A DNA stretch of 64,000 nt from an uncultured bacterium (lineage in GTDB: Bacteria > Bacillota > Clostridia > Lachnospirales > Lachnospiraceae): the NCBI GenBank assembly GCA_947243845.1, contig CAMXIF010000004.1, forward strand, positions 1 through 64,000. The letters are read 5' to 3'. Both the position numbers and the translations under genes were made by a program. Below are positions 26,647 to 36,400 of the stretch, in pieces. The notes under the pieces are model-generated. The model saw only the letters and a program-made list of their open reading frames with translations, had not been told where the DNA came from and did no database searches. The stretch's first letter is position 1. Every line of letters starts with the position of its first letter.

Positions 26647-27009
26647 TTAGTTGTCCTCTAAAATCCTGATCAACTCCTGCGCCTCACTCTCATCAATCTT
26701 CTTTTTCCTGGCAAAGGCCGCCACAAGGTTACTCAGATGTCCCTCATACATATGGTCAATGGCTGCTTTCATCTGCATATAGTTAAACTCTTCTTTGCTG
26801 TATATGGCTCTCACCATCCTGTTCTCCCGCTCTACCAGTCCCTTATCCTCCAGCCTGCTCAAAAAAGTATTGAGCGTCTGGCGTTTCCATTCCTTACCAT
26901 CCGCTTCAAACAATGCAAGAAGCTGGGGCTGCTTAATGCTGTCCTCCTGTTCCCACAGCTTTTCCATCACTTCCTGCTCTGCCTCTGAGATATCAAAAAA
27001 CTTTTTCAT
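26647..27009 (-). CDS. BlaI/MecI/CopY family repressor
   Basis: 120 residues. Winged helix with ISEAEQEVMEKLWEQEDSI, WKRQTLNTFLSRLEDKGLV and the wing RENRMVRAIYSKEEF, followed by a dimerisation helix (VAAFARKKKIDESEAQELIRIL). BlaI-class repressors bind a dyad at their own promoter and are cut by the BlaR1 protease. First gene of the five-gene run ending with the ABC ATPase at 21287; candidate operator at 27076-27092. Confidence 0.94.
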   Translation of the reverse strand: MKKFFDISEAEQEVMEKLWEQEDSIKQPQLLALFEADGKEWKRQTLNTFLSRLEDKGLVERENRMVRAIYSKEEFNYMQMKAAIDHMYEGHLSNLVAAFARKKKIDESEAQELIRILEDN

Positions 27010-27063
27010 AATGTTCCATTTTCTCCTTATTCCATTCCTAATCCACTCTTGTTGATTGATTTT

Positions 27064-27092
27064 ATTATATCAAACGACTATATTGTGTAGTC
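27064..27092 (-). promoter_or_regulatory. Promoter with overlapping BlaI-type operator
   Basis: On the minus strand a perfect TATAAT (27064-27069) precedes blaI by about 55 bp. GACTA (27076-27080) and TAGTC (27088-27092) form an inverted repeat with a 7-bp spacer in the spacer/-35 region, with GACTAcac/tatAGTC resembling the GACTACA-TGTAGTC class of BlaI boxes. The placement would block RNA polymerase. Confidence 0.55.
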
Positions 27093-27190
27093 ATTCTAAC
27101 TATACTGTTTTTCTATCAACATGTCAACCATTCAAAAAACAATTCATTTCCAATTCTTTTTAATCCCCTGAAGCTGCATCATTTCATAAC

Positions 27191-27239
27191 AAAAAAAGAA
27201 GCCACTGCCTCACGATCATCCATCGTGAAAGCAACAGCT
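27191..27239 (-). terminator. Terminator of the DUF1905-like/C39-like gene
   Basis: On the minus strand AGCTGTTGC (27231-27239) pairs, with G-U pairs, with GCAGTGGCT (27200-27208), enclosing an inner CACGAT/ATCGTG hairpin. CTTTTTTT follows. It lies about 40 bp past the stop at 27280. Confidence 0.7.
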
Positions 27240-27279
27240 CCTTTATCGTCTTTTGGTTCATCCCTGAAAATTACTATGG

Positions 27280-27948
27280 TCAGACAACAATCTCCAAATA
27301 CCCCACCACCTTGGTCAAGTCAAATTCCTTTAACACACCCAGATTAGGGTCGTAATACTTGCCTTCATACCCTACCAGGTAATGACTGTATCTTCCCATA
27401 CGCTCCATAATAATACAACACTTGGGCAGTTCCACAATCTTACCCAGGGTATAGATAATCTTATCTGCATGACGAATGCCAAGATACTCAAGGGTTGCAA
27501 TCATTTTGCTCATATTAGCCTGCCATTCCCGACACTTCATGATATCACAGGCTTCATCCAGCGTAGTTCCCGCTATCATCGCGATACAGGACTGACCGCA
27601 TAGCCCGTCCCAAGGCTGTGTTACCAGATCAACCCCGTCAATCTTGCGGATCGGATTTTCTACACTGTATGGGCTGTCGCCGCCTACCCCCACCACATTG
27701 CCCACAATCTCGATGGAAATCAGATATTTCTTGCCAAGTTCCACTTTAGAAAGGGTGTCCTTGTTGACCGGGATATCATAGTATCCCTGCCCCTTGGGCA
27801 GAAGATCGCAGATAAAACAAACATCGTCAAAACAGACTCTCACCGGCGCATCTCCCACCTTCTCGCACACTTCCCATACATTAAAGGGCACGGCAATGGC
27901 ATTCTCATTCTCCCGAAATTCTACCGTACCTTCAAATTCATATTTCAT
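27280..27948 (-). CDS. Uncharacterised protein: DUF1905-like N-terminus plus C39-like cysteine peptidase fold
   Basis: 222 residues. The first ~90 residues (FEGTVEFRENENAIAVPFNV, then VRVCFDDVCFICDLLPKG and DTLSKVELGKKYLISIEIVG) look like a DUF1905 beta barrel. From ~115 the chain has QPWDGLCGQSCIAMIAGTT, a Cys in the position of the C39-type nucleophile, then YSHYLVGYEGKYYDPNLG with the His and Asp expected of a papain-like site. No signal peptide or transporter domain is present, so it is not a bacteriocin exporter peptidase of the usual sort. It is monocistronic with its own promoter and terminator. The domain calls are by eye. Confidence 0.6.
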   Translation of the reverse strand: MKYEFEGTVEFRENENAIAVPFNVWEVCEKVGDAPVRVCFDDVCFICDLLPKGQGYYDIPVNKDTLSKVELGKKYLISIEIVGNVVGVGGDSPYSVENPIRKIDGVDLVTQPWDGLCGQSCIAMIAGTTLDEACDIMKCREWQANMSKMIATLEYLGIRHADKIIYTLGKIVELPKCCIIMERMGRYSHYLVGYEGKYYDPNLGVLKEFDLTKVVGYLEIVV

Positions 27949-28022
27949 GTCAATAACCCCGCCTTTCGTTTATGATATCTTAATCTCAGTGCTAACGCTA
28001 AAAGCCTTCGGCTTTCGTGGAC

Positions 28023-28052
28023 ATTATATCATGAACTCCCGTGTACAGACAA
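28023..28052 (-). promoter_or_regulatory. Promoter of the DUF1905-like/C39-like gene
   Basis: TTGTCT (28047-28052) and perfect TATAAT (28023-28028) on the minus strand, spacer 18. The ~75-nt leader includes a small AAAGCC/GGCTTT hairpin at about 28000-28015. Confidence 0.55.
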
Positions 28053-28075
28053 CCTATTCTTCATACTTACTATAA

Positions 28076-28927
28076 TCAGCAAAGCTTGGACGGCGCGGTC
28101 CCCACAATCTGCTTAAAGCGTCTGGCAAAAGTGGAATAATCCTTAAACCCACACTCATAGCAGGCTATGGATGCGGGTACACCGGACAGAATCATCTGTC
28201 TTGCCGCCTGAATCCGTTTTTCATTTAAATACTGGTGTACAGAATATCCTGTCGCCTGTCTGAACTGCCGCATCAGATAATACTTGCTGATATAGAATTT
28301 TTCCGCCAAAATATCTATGTTAATCTCCTCAGACAGATGTTCCTGTATGTAGGCGATCACATCCACCACTTTCTCATGATACACCGCAGTCTGGATAAAC
28401 GCTTTGGGCTGCTGTATCACATTTCTGTTTAAAAAGACCATAAATTCCAAAAAAGCTGCCTGCATGAGAAAGTCATAATATGGGGCCTTCTTCTGCCGCC
28501 CTATCCTTCTCATTTTAAGCAGACATCCCACCATATCCTCATAACTCTCCGGCGCAAAGTGCAGTACCCGATTCTGACTCTTCTGAGCCTCATCAAAACA
28601 GTGTTTCAGACTCTCTCCCAATGTATTCTTCTGGCTTAAAAAATCCTCAGAAAGATATATCACATATCTTTCGTAAGGAACAGACTCGTCAATCTGTGCC
28701 CGATGGATCACATTGGCGCCTACCAGCACAAAATCATGGGGCTTTAACCGATAGGATTTACCCTCTATCTGGTAAACCACTTTTCCCTCCACGAAATAGA
28801 TAATCTTATAAAAATCATGGTAGTGGAAATCAAATTCCATTTTTCTGTGATCCCTGATATGAAAAGCACGGAAGGATTCCGTCAGATAACCTGTTTTTTC
28901 ATACTGCTCCTGTTCCTTTTCAATCAT
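28076..28927 (-). CDS. AraC-family transcriptional regulator with cupin sensor
   Basis: 283 residues. N-terminal cupin fold (FHYHDFYKIIYFVEGKVVYQ, KPHDFVLVGANVIHRA) for small-molecule binding and C-terminal double helix-turn-helix (~180-283): INIDILAEKFYISKYYLMRQ, then CYECGFKDYSTFARRFKQIV. The start overlaps the end of the GH25 gene by 8 bp, so it is coupled to the yitT-GH25 operon. Targets and ligand unknown. Confidence 0.92.
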   Translation of the reverse strand: MIEKEQEQYEKTGYLTESFRAFHIRDHRKMEFDFHYHDFYKIIYFVEGKVVYQIEGKSYRLKPHDFVLVGANVIHRAQIDESVPYERYVIYLSEDFLSQKNTLGESLKHCFDEAQKSQNRVLHFAPESYEDMVGCLLKMRRIGRQKKAPYYDFLMQAAFLEFMVFLNRNVIQQPKAFIQTAVYHEKVVDVIAYIQEHLSEEINIDILAEKFYISKYYLMRQFRQATGYSVHQYLNEKRIQAARQMILSGVPASIACYECGFKDYSTFARRFKQIVGTAPSKLC

Positions 28928-30041
28928 TTTTCAGATCCTCAAAACTAATGTTCAGGTCCACGTCTCCATCAATACCTGACACCCTGCCGGTACTGCTGTA
29001 CTGCCATATCTTGAAGGCATAAGGGAAATACATTTTCTCATCATAGTAGGCAAACCACTTGTCATAATCCTCCAGCTGTTCCATGTCCAGCATCAACATA
29101 AATGTCTTTAAATTACCGTAAATCATCGGTGTATAGCCCGCTTCTTTAATCTTCTCACAAAAAATAATACAATATTTCGTCCTGTCCTCCGCCGTCAGAT
29201 CCTTCGTTCTTGCATTCTGATTGGAGACCGCCTCTATGTCTATGACCACCGGATAGCTGACATCGTAATCCTCTATGGAATCTATCACAAATTCAGCTTC
29301 TTCCTCAGCCTCCGCCTCGCTTGTCGCCTGGGTAAAAAAGTAGACGCCCACATCGATATCATTATCCAGGGCTCCTTCTATGTTTTCCTGAAAGTTATCA
29401 TCTACCAGGATTTCCCCCTCTGTGTAGCCGCGGATACCCAGGCGGATAAAGGCATACTCCACCTCATCATCCGCTACCTTTTCCCAGTTGATGGACTCCT
29501 GATACTTGGATACATCTATTCCCTTATGGGATGCCCGTTCCCCATTCTCATAATAATGCAGGATATCATCTCCATCCATCTGGAATCCCAGCGGATTGTA
29601 TGTATGCTTTGCAAGATCCTCCTGTATGGGGAAAAAATAATATTGTCCGGCATCCGCCACCACAATCTCCTCCGGGAAGAAATAGCGCAGCATTTCCGTG
29701 GCACCGTCCCCCGACTGCATCAGTTCTTTGAGTTTACTTAAAAAATCTCCGCTCACTTCCTCACTGGTCTGCTCTTTGGTCTGGGTCACCGCCTCCCGGA
29801 TCATCTGATCCACCTCATCCTGCGAATAGGACATCTCAATCTCCTGTCTGGCCGTCTCCAGTTCACTCATGACCTCCACTTTCTGCAGCTGAGCAGCCCG
29901 ATTCTGAAATACCGTCACCATGCAGACTGTGATTGCTGCCAGCGTCACAATGCAAAGCAGTATCGATCCCGCCAATATCCCGTTCTCACTTCTCCTTTGT
30001 TTCTTTCTTCGTCTCTTGCTCTGTAAATTTTTTTCCCGCAT
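28920..30041 (-). CDS. Membrane-anchored GH25-type lysozyme-like protein
   Basis: 373 residues. A basic N-terminus (KNLQSKRRRKKQRRSENG) and one membrane helix (~24-46) give N-in, outside topology. A ~110-residue coiled linker precedes the GH25 domain (~165-370): HKGIDVSKYQESINWEKV, YAFIRLGIRGYTEG, DVGVYFFTQAT, VVIDIEAV with the Asp-x-Glu catalytic pair, and KIWQYSSTGRVSGI. GH25 enzymes cut the MurNAc-GlcNAc bond of peptidoglycan, so this likely trims the cell wall from the membrane. Lies 12 bp after yitT and overlaps the AraC regulator. Confidence 0.92.
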   Translation of the reverse strand: MREKNLQSKRRRKKQRRSENGILAGSILLCIVTLAAITVCMVTVFQNRAAQLQKVEVMSELETARQEIEMSYSQDEVDQMIREAVTQTKEQTSEEVSGDFLSKLKELMQSGDGATEMLRYFFPEEIVVADAGQYYFFPIQEDLAKHTYNPLGFQMDGDDILHYYENGERASHKGIDVSKYQESINWEKVADDEVEYAFIRLGIRGYTEGEILVDDNFQENIEGALDNDIDVGVYFFTQATSEAEAEEEAEFVIDSIEDYDVSYPVVIDIEAVSNQNARTKDLTAEDRTKYCIIFCEKIKEAGYTPMIYGNLKTFMLMLDMEQLEDYDKWFAYYDEKMYFPYAFKIWQYSSTGRVSGIDGDVDLNISFEDLKND

Positions 30042-30053
30042 AGACTCTCCTTT

Positions 30054-30953
30054 TTAGATTCGTTCACTAAAGTAGCTTTTGTACCCCTCACCGAATACTT
30101 CCGTTGCGCTTGTGATGATCATGAAAGAATGGGCATCTTCCTCTTTGACAATCTCTTCCGCCTGCGGTGAAACCGTCTTTTTCACCACACACATGATCAC
30201 TTTCTTGTCATCTCCACTATATGCGCCCTGACCGTTTATATATGTCACACCGATATCCAGATCCTCCAAGAGGCGTCTGGCAATCTGTGACGACTTGCCG
30301 CTGATGATATAGATCAATTTGGCCTCATCTCTGCCATAGAGTACAATATCCATTACCAGAGATGTACAGATGGCTGAAATAGCCGCATATAATGCGGCAT
30401 TGATATCCCGGAAGACAATACCGGACAGCGTAACCACCATAGCATCCATGATAAAGAATATCTTGCCTGTCTTCAGATGCGGAAATCGAAGCCGCAGGGC
30501 CTTGATGATAATGTCCACCCCGCCGGTAGTTGCCCCCATTCTGAAGATCACTCCCACTGAGACTGCTATCAGCACACCGCCTGAAAGCGCCGCCAGCAGA
30601 ATATCATTCGTAGCCGGCCCATAAGACGCCAACAGATTTGTAAAGACTGAGATTAGCGCAGTCGTATAGATGGAAGAAAGCGTCAGTCCGAGACCGAACT
30701 TCCATATCCCAAAGATTAGGATCGGTATGTTGATCAACATAATCAACGTACCTGTACTCACGGGCACAATCCTGCTTAAGATAATGGAAATACCGGTTAC
30801 GCCGCCGGGCGCCATATCATTGGGATCTGTAAAAAGGCTTACTCCCGCCGCGTACACAAAAGCTGCCGCTGATATAATAATATATTTCTTTAGCAATTCT
30901 GTCTTGCTTTTTTTTGAATTTTTTTCAAATTTCCTGCGATTCCCATGTTCCAT
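30054..30953 (-). CDS. YitT family membrane protein
   Basis: 299 residues. About five membrane helices (residues ~25-205) followed by a cytoplasmic DUF2179 domain (TYINGQGAYSGDDKKVIMCV, then HSFMIITSATEVFGEGYKSY). The conserved DPNDMAPGGVTGIS and MGATTGGVDII motifs place it in the YitT family, whose transport or signalling role is undefined. First gene of the yitT-GH25-araC run. Confidence 0.93.
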   Translation of the reverse strand: MEHGNRRKFEKNSKKSKTELLKKYIIISAAAFVYAAGVSLFTDPNDMAPGGVTGISIILSRIVPVSTGTLIMLINIPILIFGIWKFGLGLTLSSIYTTALISVFTNLLASYGPATNDILLAALSGGVLIAVSVGVIFRMGATTGGVDIIIKALRLRFPHLKTGKIFFIMDAMVVTLSGIVFRDINAALYAAISAICTSLVMDIVLYGRDEAKLIYIISGKSSQIARRLLEDLDIGVTYINGQGAYSGDDKKVIMCVVKKTVSPQAEEIVKEEDAHSFMIITSATEVFGEGYKSYFSERI

Positions 30954-31046
30954 GACTGATGCCGCCTCTCTTTTTCCTATAGCATAACCATAAACACTAT
31001 AATTTTATGTATTATCTATCCCATCCCGACCCACTGTTTCTTCTCA

Positions 31047-31076
31047 CAAACAATGAGGCCCACTTTGCGGACCTCA
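31047..31076 (-). terminator. Probable terminator of ilvA
   Basis: On the minus strand TGAGGTCCGC pairs imperfectly with GTGGGCCTCA (stem arms 31054-31063 and 31067-31076), followed by TTGTTTG. The U-run is short, so the call is moderate. Confidence 0.5.
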
Positions 31077-31097
31077 CCATATCTTCGAGTTCTTTCC

Positions 31098-32321
31098 TTA
31101 AATGCTTGCCCGCACCAGTTTCGGCTGGTATCCGTGTTCCTTGAGCGCATCTATGATCTGATTCTTATGCTGTGTCCCGTAAGCCTCCAGGGTAATCCGA
31201 AGTTCCACCGCCGCATTGCGGTTGATGGATACGAACTGATTGTGTTCCAGCTTGATGACATTGCCGCTCTCCTTCGCGATCACATCGGACACTCTGCTCA
31301 ACTCACCCGGCTTATCCGGCAGAAGCACCGATACCGTAAAAATCCTGTCACGCAGTACCAATCCCTGCTGTACCACGGAAGACATGGTAATCACGTCCAT
31401 ATTGCCGCCGCTTAAGATTGCCACAATCTTTTTATTCTTCACATTCAGGTGCTTTAAGGCTGCCGCCGTAAGCAGGCCTGAGTTTTCTACCACCATCTTG
31501 TGATTCTCCACCATATCCAAGAACGCCACCACCAGTTCCTCATCCTCCACGGTGATGATATCGTCCAGGTTCTTACTCACATAAGGGAAAATCTTCTCCC
31601 CCGGCGTCTTGACTGCCGTGCCGTCAGCTATGGTGCTTACCTGTTCCAGCGTCAGCACCTTGCCAGCCTTGATGGACGCCTCCATGCAGTTCGCCCCCGC
31701 AGGCTCCACGCCGATAACTTTAATCTTGGGATTCAACAGTTTCGCCAATGTGGATACACCGGTGGCAAGCCCGCCGCCGCCGATAGGTACCAGAATATAA
31801 TCCACCAGCGGAAGTTCCTTAATGATCTCCATGGCTATGGTTCCCTGGCCTGTAGCTACATCCAGATCGTCAAAGGGATGCACAAAAGTATAACCATGTT
31901 CTTTGGCCAGTTCATAGGCATGGGCGCACGCTTCGTCATATACATCCCCGTAGAGAACCACCTCCGCTCCATAGCTCTTGGTGCGGTTGACTTTGATAAG
32001 CGGTGTGGTAGTGGGCATCACGATTACCGCTTTCACCCCATAGCATTTCGCCGCATAAGCCACACCCTGGGCATGGTTACCGGCGGAAGCCGTAATCAGG
32101 CCTTTCTCCCGCTCTTCTTTGGTGAGAGTGCTTATTTTATAATAGGCGCCCCGCAGCTTGTAGGCTCCCGTCAGCTGCATATTTTCCGGCTTTAGGTAAA
32201 TCTTGTTCCCGGTCTGTGCACTGAAATAATCACTGTACACCAGCTTTGTCTCCGAGGCCACCTCCTTGACGATCTCATACGCTTCCTCAAACTTATCCAA
32301 TGACAATTCTTTCGTTCCCAT
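31098..32321 (-). CDS. ilvA: Threonine ammonia-lyase with C-terminal ACT domain
   Basis: 407 residues. Converts threonine to 2-oxobutyrate and ammonia. Pyridoxal-phosphate Lys in LTGAYKLRGAYYK, Gly-rich phosphate cradle IGGGGLATGVS, and SAGNHAQGVA are present. The C-terminal ~75 residues (VSVLLPDKPGELSRVSDVIA) form one ACT domain. Single-ACT enzymes of this length occur in both biosynthetic and catabolic subgroups, so IlvA versus TdcB type cannot be settled. It starts 45 bp after ftsY and is probably transcribed with it. Confidence 0.92.
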   Translation of the reverse strand: MGTKELSLDKFEEAYEIVKEVASETKLVYSDYFSAQTGNKIYLKPENMQLTGAYKLRGAYYKISTLTKEEREKGLITASAGNHAQGVAYAAKCYGVKAVIVMPTTTPLIKVNRTKSYGAEVVLYGDVYDEACAHAYELAKEHGYTFVHPFDDLDVATGQGTIAMEIIKELPLVDYILVPIGGGGLATGVSTLAKLLNPKIKVIGVEPAGANCMEASIKAGKVLTLEQVSTIADGTAVKTPGEKIFPYVSKNLDDIITVEDEELVVAFLDMVENHKMVVENSGLLTAAALKHLNVKNKKIVAILSGGNMDVITMSSVVQQGLVLRDRIFTVSVLLPDKPGELSRVSDVIAKESGNVIKLEHNQFVSINRNAAVELRITLEAYGTQHKNQIIDALKEHGYQPKLVRASI

Positions 32322-32366
32322 ATCCGCTTCCTTCTTTCTATCTGACAGACGTTCTGTCTCCTCATC

Positions 32367-33335
32367 CTACTCTTTTGCGTTATCCCCTATTTCTTCTTCC
32401 TCAAAGCTTTTCACATCAAAGAGTGCGTCCACAAACTGATCCGCATCAAACTTCTGTAAGTCCTCAATGGTCTCTCCTACTCCGATATACTTCACCGGAA
32501 TCTGCAGCTGCGACTGAATCGCCACCGCAATACCGCCCTTGGCCGTTCCATCCAATTTCGTCAGAATGATTCCCGTAAGATCCGCCGCTTCACTAAACTC
32601 TTTTGCCTGCTGCAGGGCATTCTGGCCTGTGGTGCCGTCCAGAACCACCAGATTCTCCCTGTGAGCATCCGGAAATTCCCTGCCAATGATACGGTCGATC
32701 TTTTTCAACTCTTCCATCAGATTCTTCTTATTGTGAAGCCGCCCTGCCGTGTCACACAACAGCACGTCCACATTCCTTGCCTTGGCCGCACTCACCGCAT
32801 CGTAGATCACACTGGCCGGATCAGCGCCTTCTGTACCGCCAATGATATCCACCCCGGCACGATTGGCCCATTCACCAAGCTGTTCTCCCGCTGCCGCGCG
32901 GAAGGTATCCGCCGCCGCAATCAGCACTTTCCTTCCCTGGCTCTTCAGTTTACCCGCCAGTTTACCCACGGTGGTAGTCTTGCCCACGCCATTGACACCG
33001 ATCACCAGCACCACCGACTGTCTGGTCTCAAATTCATAGGCCGTCTCCTCCACCCGCATCTGTTCTTTAATGTTACGGATCAGATATTCCTTACAGGCAG
33101 CCGGTTCCTTGATATGATTCTCCTTCACCTGTTCCAGCAGTTTTTCTAAAATCGCATCCGTGGCCTCCACGCCGATATCTCCCATGATAAGGATTTCTTC
33201 CAATTCCTCATAGAAATCCTCGTCAATCGCAGAAAACCCATTAAAGACGGAGTCAATTCCATGTACGATATTATTTCTCGTCTTGGTAAGTCCTTCCCGC
33301 AGTCTGCTGAAAAACCCTTTCTTTTCTTCCGACAT
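32367..33335 (-). CDS. ftsY: SRP receptor GTPase FtsY
   Basis: 322 residues from the ATG at 33335, chosen for GGAGGG 6 nt upstream; in-frame ATGs at 33362 and 33347 lack that. N domain (GFFSRLREGLTKTRNNIVHG) and G domain with [39 protein letters not shown] and ILTKLDGTAKGG. Has no long acidic N-terminal A domain, as usual in Firmicutes. Lies downstream of smc. Confidence 0.97.
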   Translation of the reverse strand: MSEEKKGFFSRLREGLTKTRNNIVHGIDSVFNGFSAIDEDFYEELEEILIMGDIGVEATDAILEKLLEQVKENHIKEPAACKEYLIRNIKEQMRVEETAYEFETRQSVVLVIGVNGVGKTTTVGKLAGKLKSQGRKVLIAAADTFRAAAGEQLGEWANRAGVDIIGGTEGADPASVIYDAVSAAKARNVDVLLCDTAGRLHNKKNLMEELKKIDRIIGREFPDAHRENLVVLDGTTGQNALQQAKEFSEAADLTGIILTKLDGTAKGGIAVAIQSQLQIPVKYIGVGETIEDLQKFDADQFVDALFDVKSFEEEEIGDNAKE

Positions 33336-33407
33336 ACAACCCTCCATACTTCCGCTTCTCATTCCTGAAATCTTAGATCCATGCCACCCAATGACGTCAC
33401 AAATCCA

Positions 33408-36400
33408 CTAATCATCCAGTTCTTTATCAATCAGATTCACGCTTACCAATGTGGATATCCCTTTTTCCTGCATGGTAATACCATACAGTCTGTCGGCCTT
33501 CTCCATGGTGCCTCGTCTATGAGTGATCACAATAAACTGGGTATTCTTCGTCAGCTTGTGCAGATACTTGGCAAACCTGGTCACGTTGCTCTCATCCAGA
33601 GCCGCCTCAATCTCGTCCAACAGGCAGAACGGCGAAGGTTTCAAATTCTGGATGGCGAACAACAGACAGATTGCCGTCAATGATTTCTCTCCGCCGGACA
33701 TCTGCATCATATTCACCAGTTTCTTCCCGGGTGGCTGCGCGATCACGCGGATGCCCGCTTCCAGTACATCCTCGTCCTCGATCAATTCTAAGGTGCCTTT
33801 ACCGCCGCCAAAAAGTTCCTTGAATACCTTATCGAACTCCCTGTTGATCTGCTCGAACTTCTCATTAAACTGCTTGCGCATGGAAGTGTCCAGCTCCTCA
33901 ATAATGCCGAGCAGCGTCTTTTCTGCCTCCACCAGATCATCATGCTGGGTCTTTAGGAAAGTGTAACGCTCCATCAGGTTTCTGTAGTCTTCAATGGCAT
34001 TGACATTCACATCACCCAGTTTACGGATTTCATCTTTTAATCCGCTGATACCTCTCTTCATGGCCGGCAGATCGTTCATTTCTTCATTTTTTAAGGACTC
34101 TGCGTCAGACAGGGTAATCTCATATTCGTCCCACATATAATTAATCTGGGATTCAATGGATTCCTCCATTCGCTCTTTCTGACTTCCCAGACGATAGACT
34201 TCCTTGTCCAGCGCTGTCATGCGTTCGGAAAGTTCCTCTCTGGAAGCGAAGAAATTCTTCTGCTTGCCGGACAGTTCTTCCTTCGTCTCGATATCTTCCT
34301 TCAGTTTCTGCTCCGCATCGCTCTGAGCCGTGTGGGAGGCAGCAATTGTCTTTTCAATCTCCAGGATACTGTCCTTCTTGCGCTCTACCTCTTCTTTACC
34401 CAGATGCAACCCTTCTTTTACTTCATTTAATTCCGCCGTATAGCGCGCTCTCTCACCCTCTACACGTTCCAGATTCTGCCGCTGGAAATCCGCGCTCTGA
34501 CGCATTTTCTCAACTTCCACATCCCACTCGGATACCCTGGAAGACTGTGTGGACTCTTCTGACCGTTTCATCTCAAGCTGTGACTGGAAACCGGCAATCT
34601 GAACCTCCACATTTTTTTCCAGTTGTTCAGAATCCGCCAGTTCTGCAGCCGCCTCATCCTTGCCGAGCTGAATCTCTTTGATCTGGGTCTCGATATCCTG
34701 TTCCTCATTCTTTAATTCATCAAAGCCTTCCGCTGTTTCGCTCTTCTTCTCTTCCGCCTGCATCACATTCATTCTTGCGGTATTCTGCTCAATGAACTTT
34801 CTCTGAATCTGTCCCTTAATATCCTCCAGTTCCAGACGCATCTTATTGCGTCCTCTCTTAGTCTCTTCGATATCATTTAAAATATTGTCAATGTCCGCCA
34901 GATACTGTTTGACTTTCTTTTCCAGTTCCTCCATCTCCCGGCGTCTGCCCAGAAGGTTGGAATTGTTCTTAAAAGCGCCGCCGCTGATGGCTCCGCCCGG
35001 CACCAACAGTTCTCCTTCCAGTGTGACCATGCGGATGCCATAATCAAACTTTCTGGCAATCTTCACCGCATTGTCCACGTGATCTACCACCATGATACGC
35101 CCCAGCATGGCTTTGGCCACATTCTGATATTTCTTATCTATCTTCACCAGGGCATCGGCCATACCTACCACACCCTTTTCTTTTAGAGCCTCCGGATTCT
35201 TGAATTCCTGAGGACGGGTGATGCTGGTGAGCGGCAGGAATGTAGCCCGGCCCGCCTTCGCCTTCTTTAAGAAACCGATCATGCGCTTGGCCGTCTCCTC
35301 ATCCTCCGTTACGATATTCTGAATATTACCGCCCAGTGCAGTCTCAATCGCCGTCTCATATTTGGCATCCACCTTGATGATATCCGCCACCACGCCGATG
35401 ATGCCTTTCTCACTGTCCTTCTGCTCCATGACGGCTTTTACGCTGCCGCCGTATCCTTCATAACGCTCTGTCAGGTTAGAGAGAGCTTCCAGCTTGGACT
35501 TTTGCTGATGATATAAGATCTGTGTATCCCGCAGCTTCTGATCTTTCCCTGCCAATTCCTCCCGGACGCCGGAGAGCCGCTCATCGATGAGTTCCTGCTG
35601 TTCTGTCAGTTCTTTAATGGTATTCGTAATACTCTCAAATTCTTCTTCCAGCTTTTTGATGGTCTCCGTCTGCTCCGCCTCATCGGACTTGGCACGCAGA
35701 AGTCTGGAATTTAATTCTGCCTTACGGATATTGACCTGCTCAAGCATAGTGTCAAACCGTCCCAGCTTTGACTTGATGGTGGCACGGTTATTGAGCGCAT
35801 CTATAATAGTATTCTTACCACTTTCGATATTATTATTGAGTTCTTCAATCTCACGCTGCGTCTTTTCCAGAAGTTCTCTGGCCTGCGCCCGCTCTTCTTC
35901 CAGCGCCGAGAGTTTGTCGTCTGTCTCCTTTTTGTCCAAAAGAATCGCGTCCCGCTCCCTGTCCCGTTCGGCCAGCTGCTCGCTGATGCTGCGGATCCGG
36001 TTCTGCAGATGCTCTTCGTTTCCCTCTGCCGAATGAATCTGCTCCTTTAAGACATTAATTTCACCTTCCAATTTAGAACGCATAACACCCGTATCCGTAA
36101 GAGTGGCTCTGGCCGCCTCGATCTCCTGATCCAGCTGCTCGATACGCCCCTGTATCCGTTCATACTCTTCCTTAATGGACTCATATCTGTCGGTGGTCTC
36201 CTGCAAGTCGTCCCCTGCGATCTGCAGCTTTTTATCCACTTCCACAAGCTGTTCTCTGACACGCACATTTTCCAGCAGAAAAACATTCACATCCAAGGTC
36301 TTTAACTCTTCCTTCTTACGAAGGTAGATTCTTGCTTTCTCCGCCTGTTTCTCCAAAGGCCCCGTCTGTTTCTCAAGTTCTGTCAGAATATCATTGACAC

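Noticed and set aside
32661-33149. A 162-codon plus-strand frame inside ftsY
   Set aside because: Shadow of FtsY's G domain; no start site or known domain.
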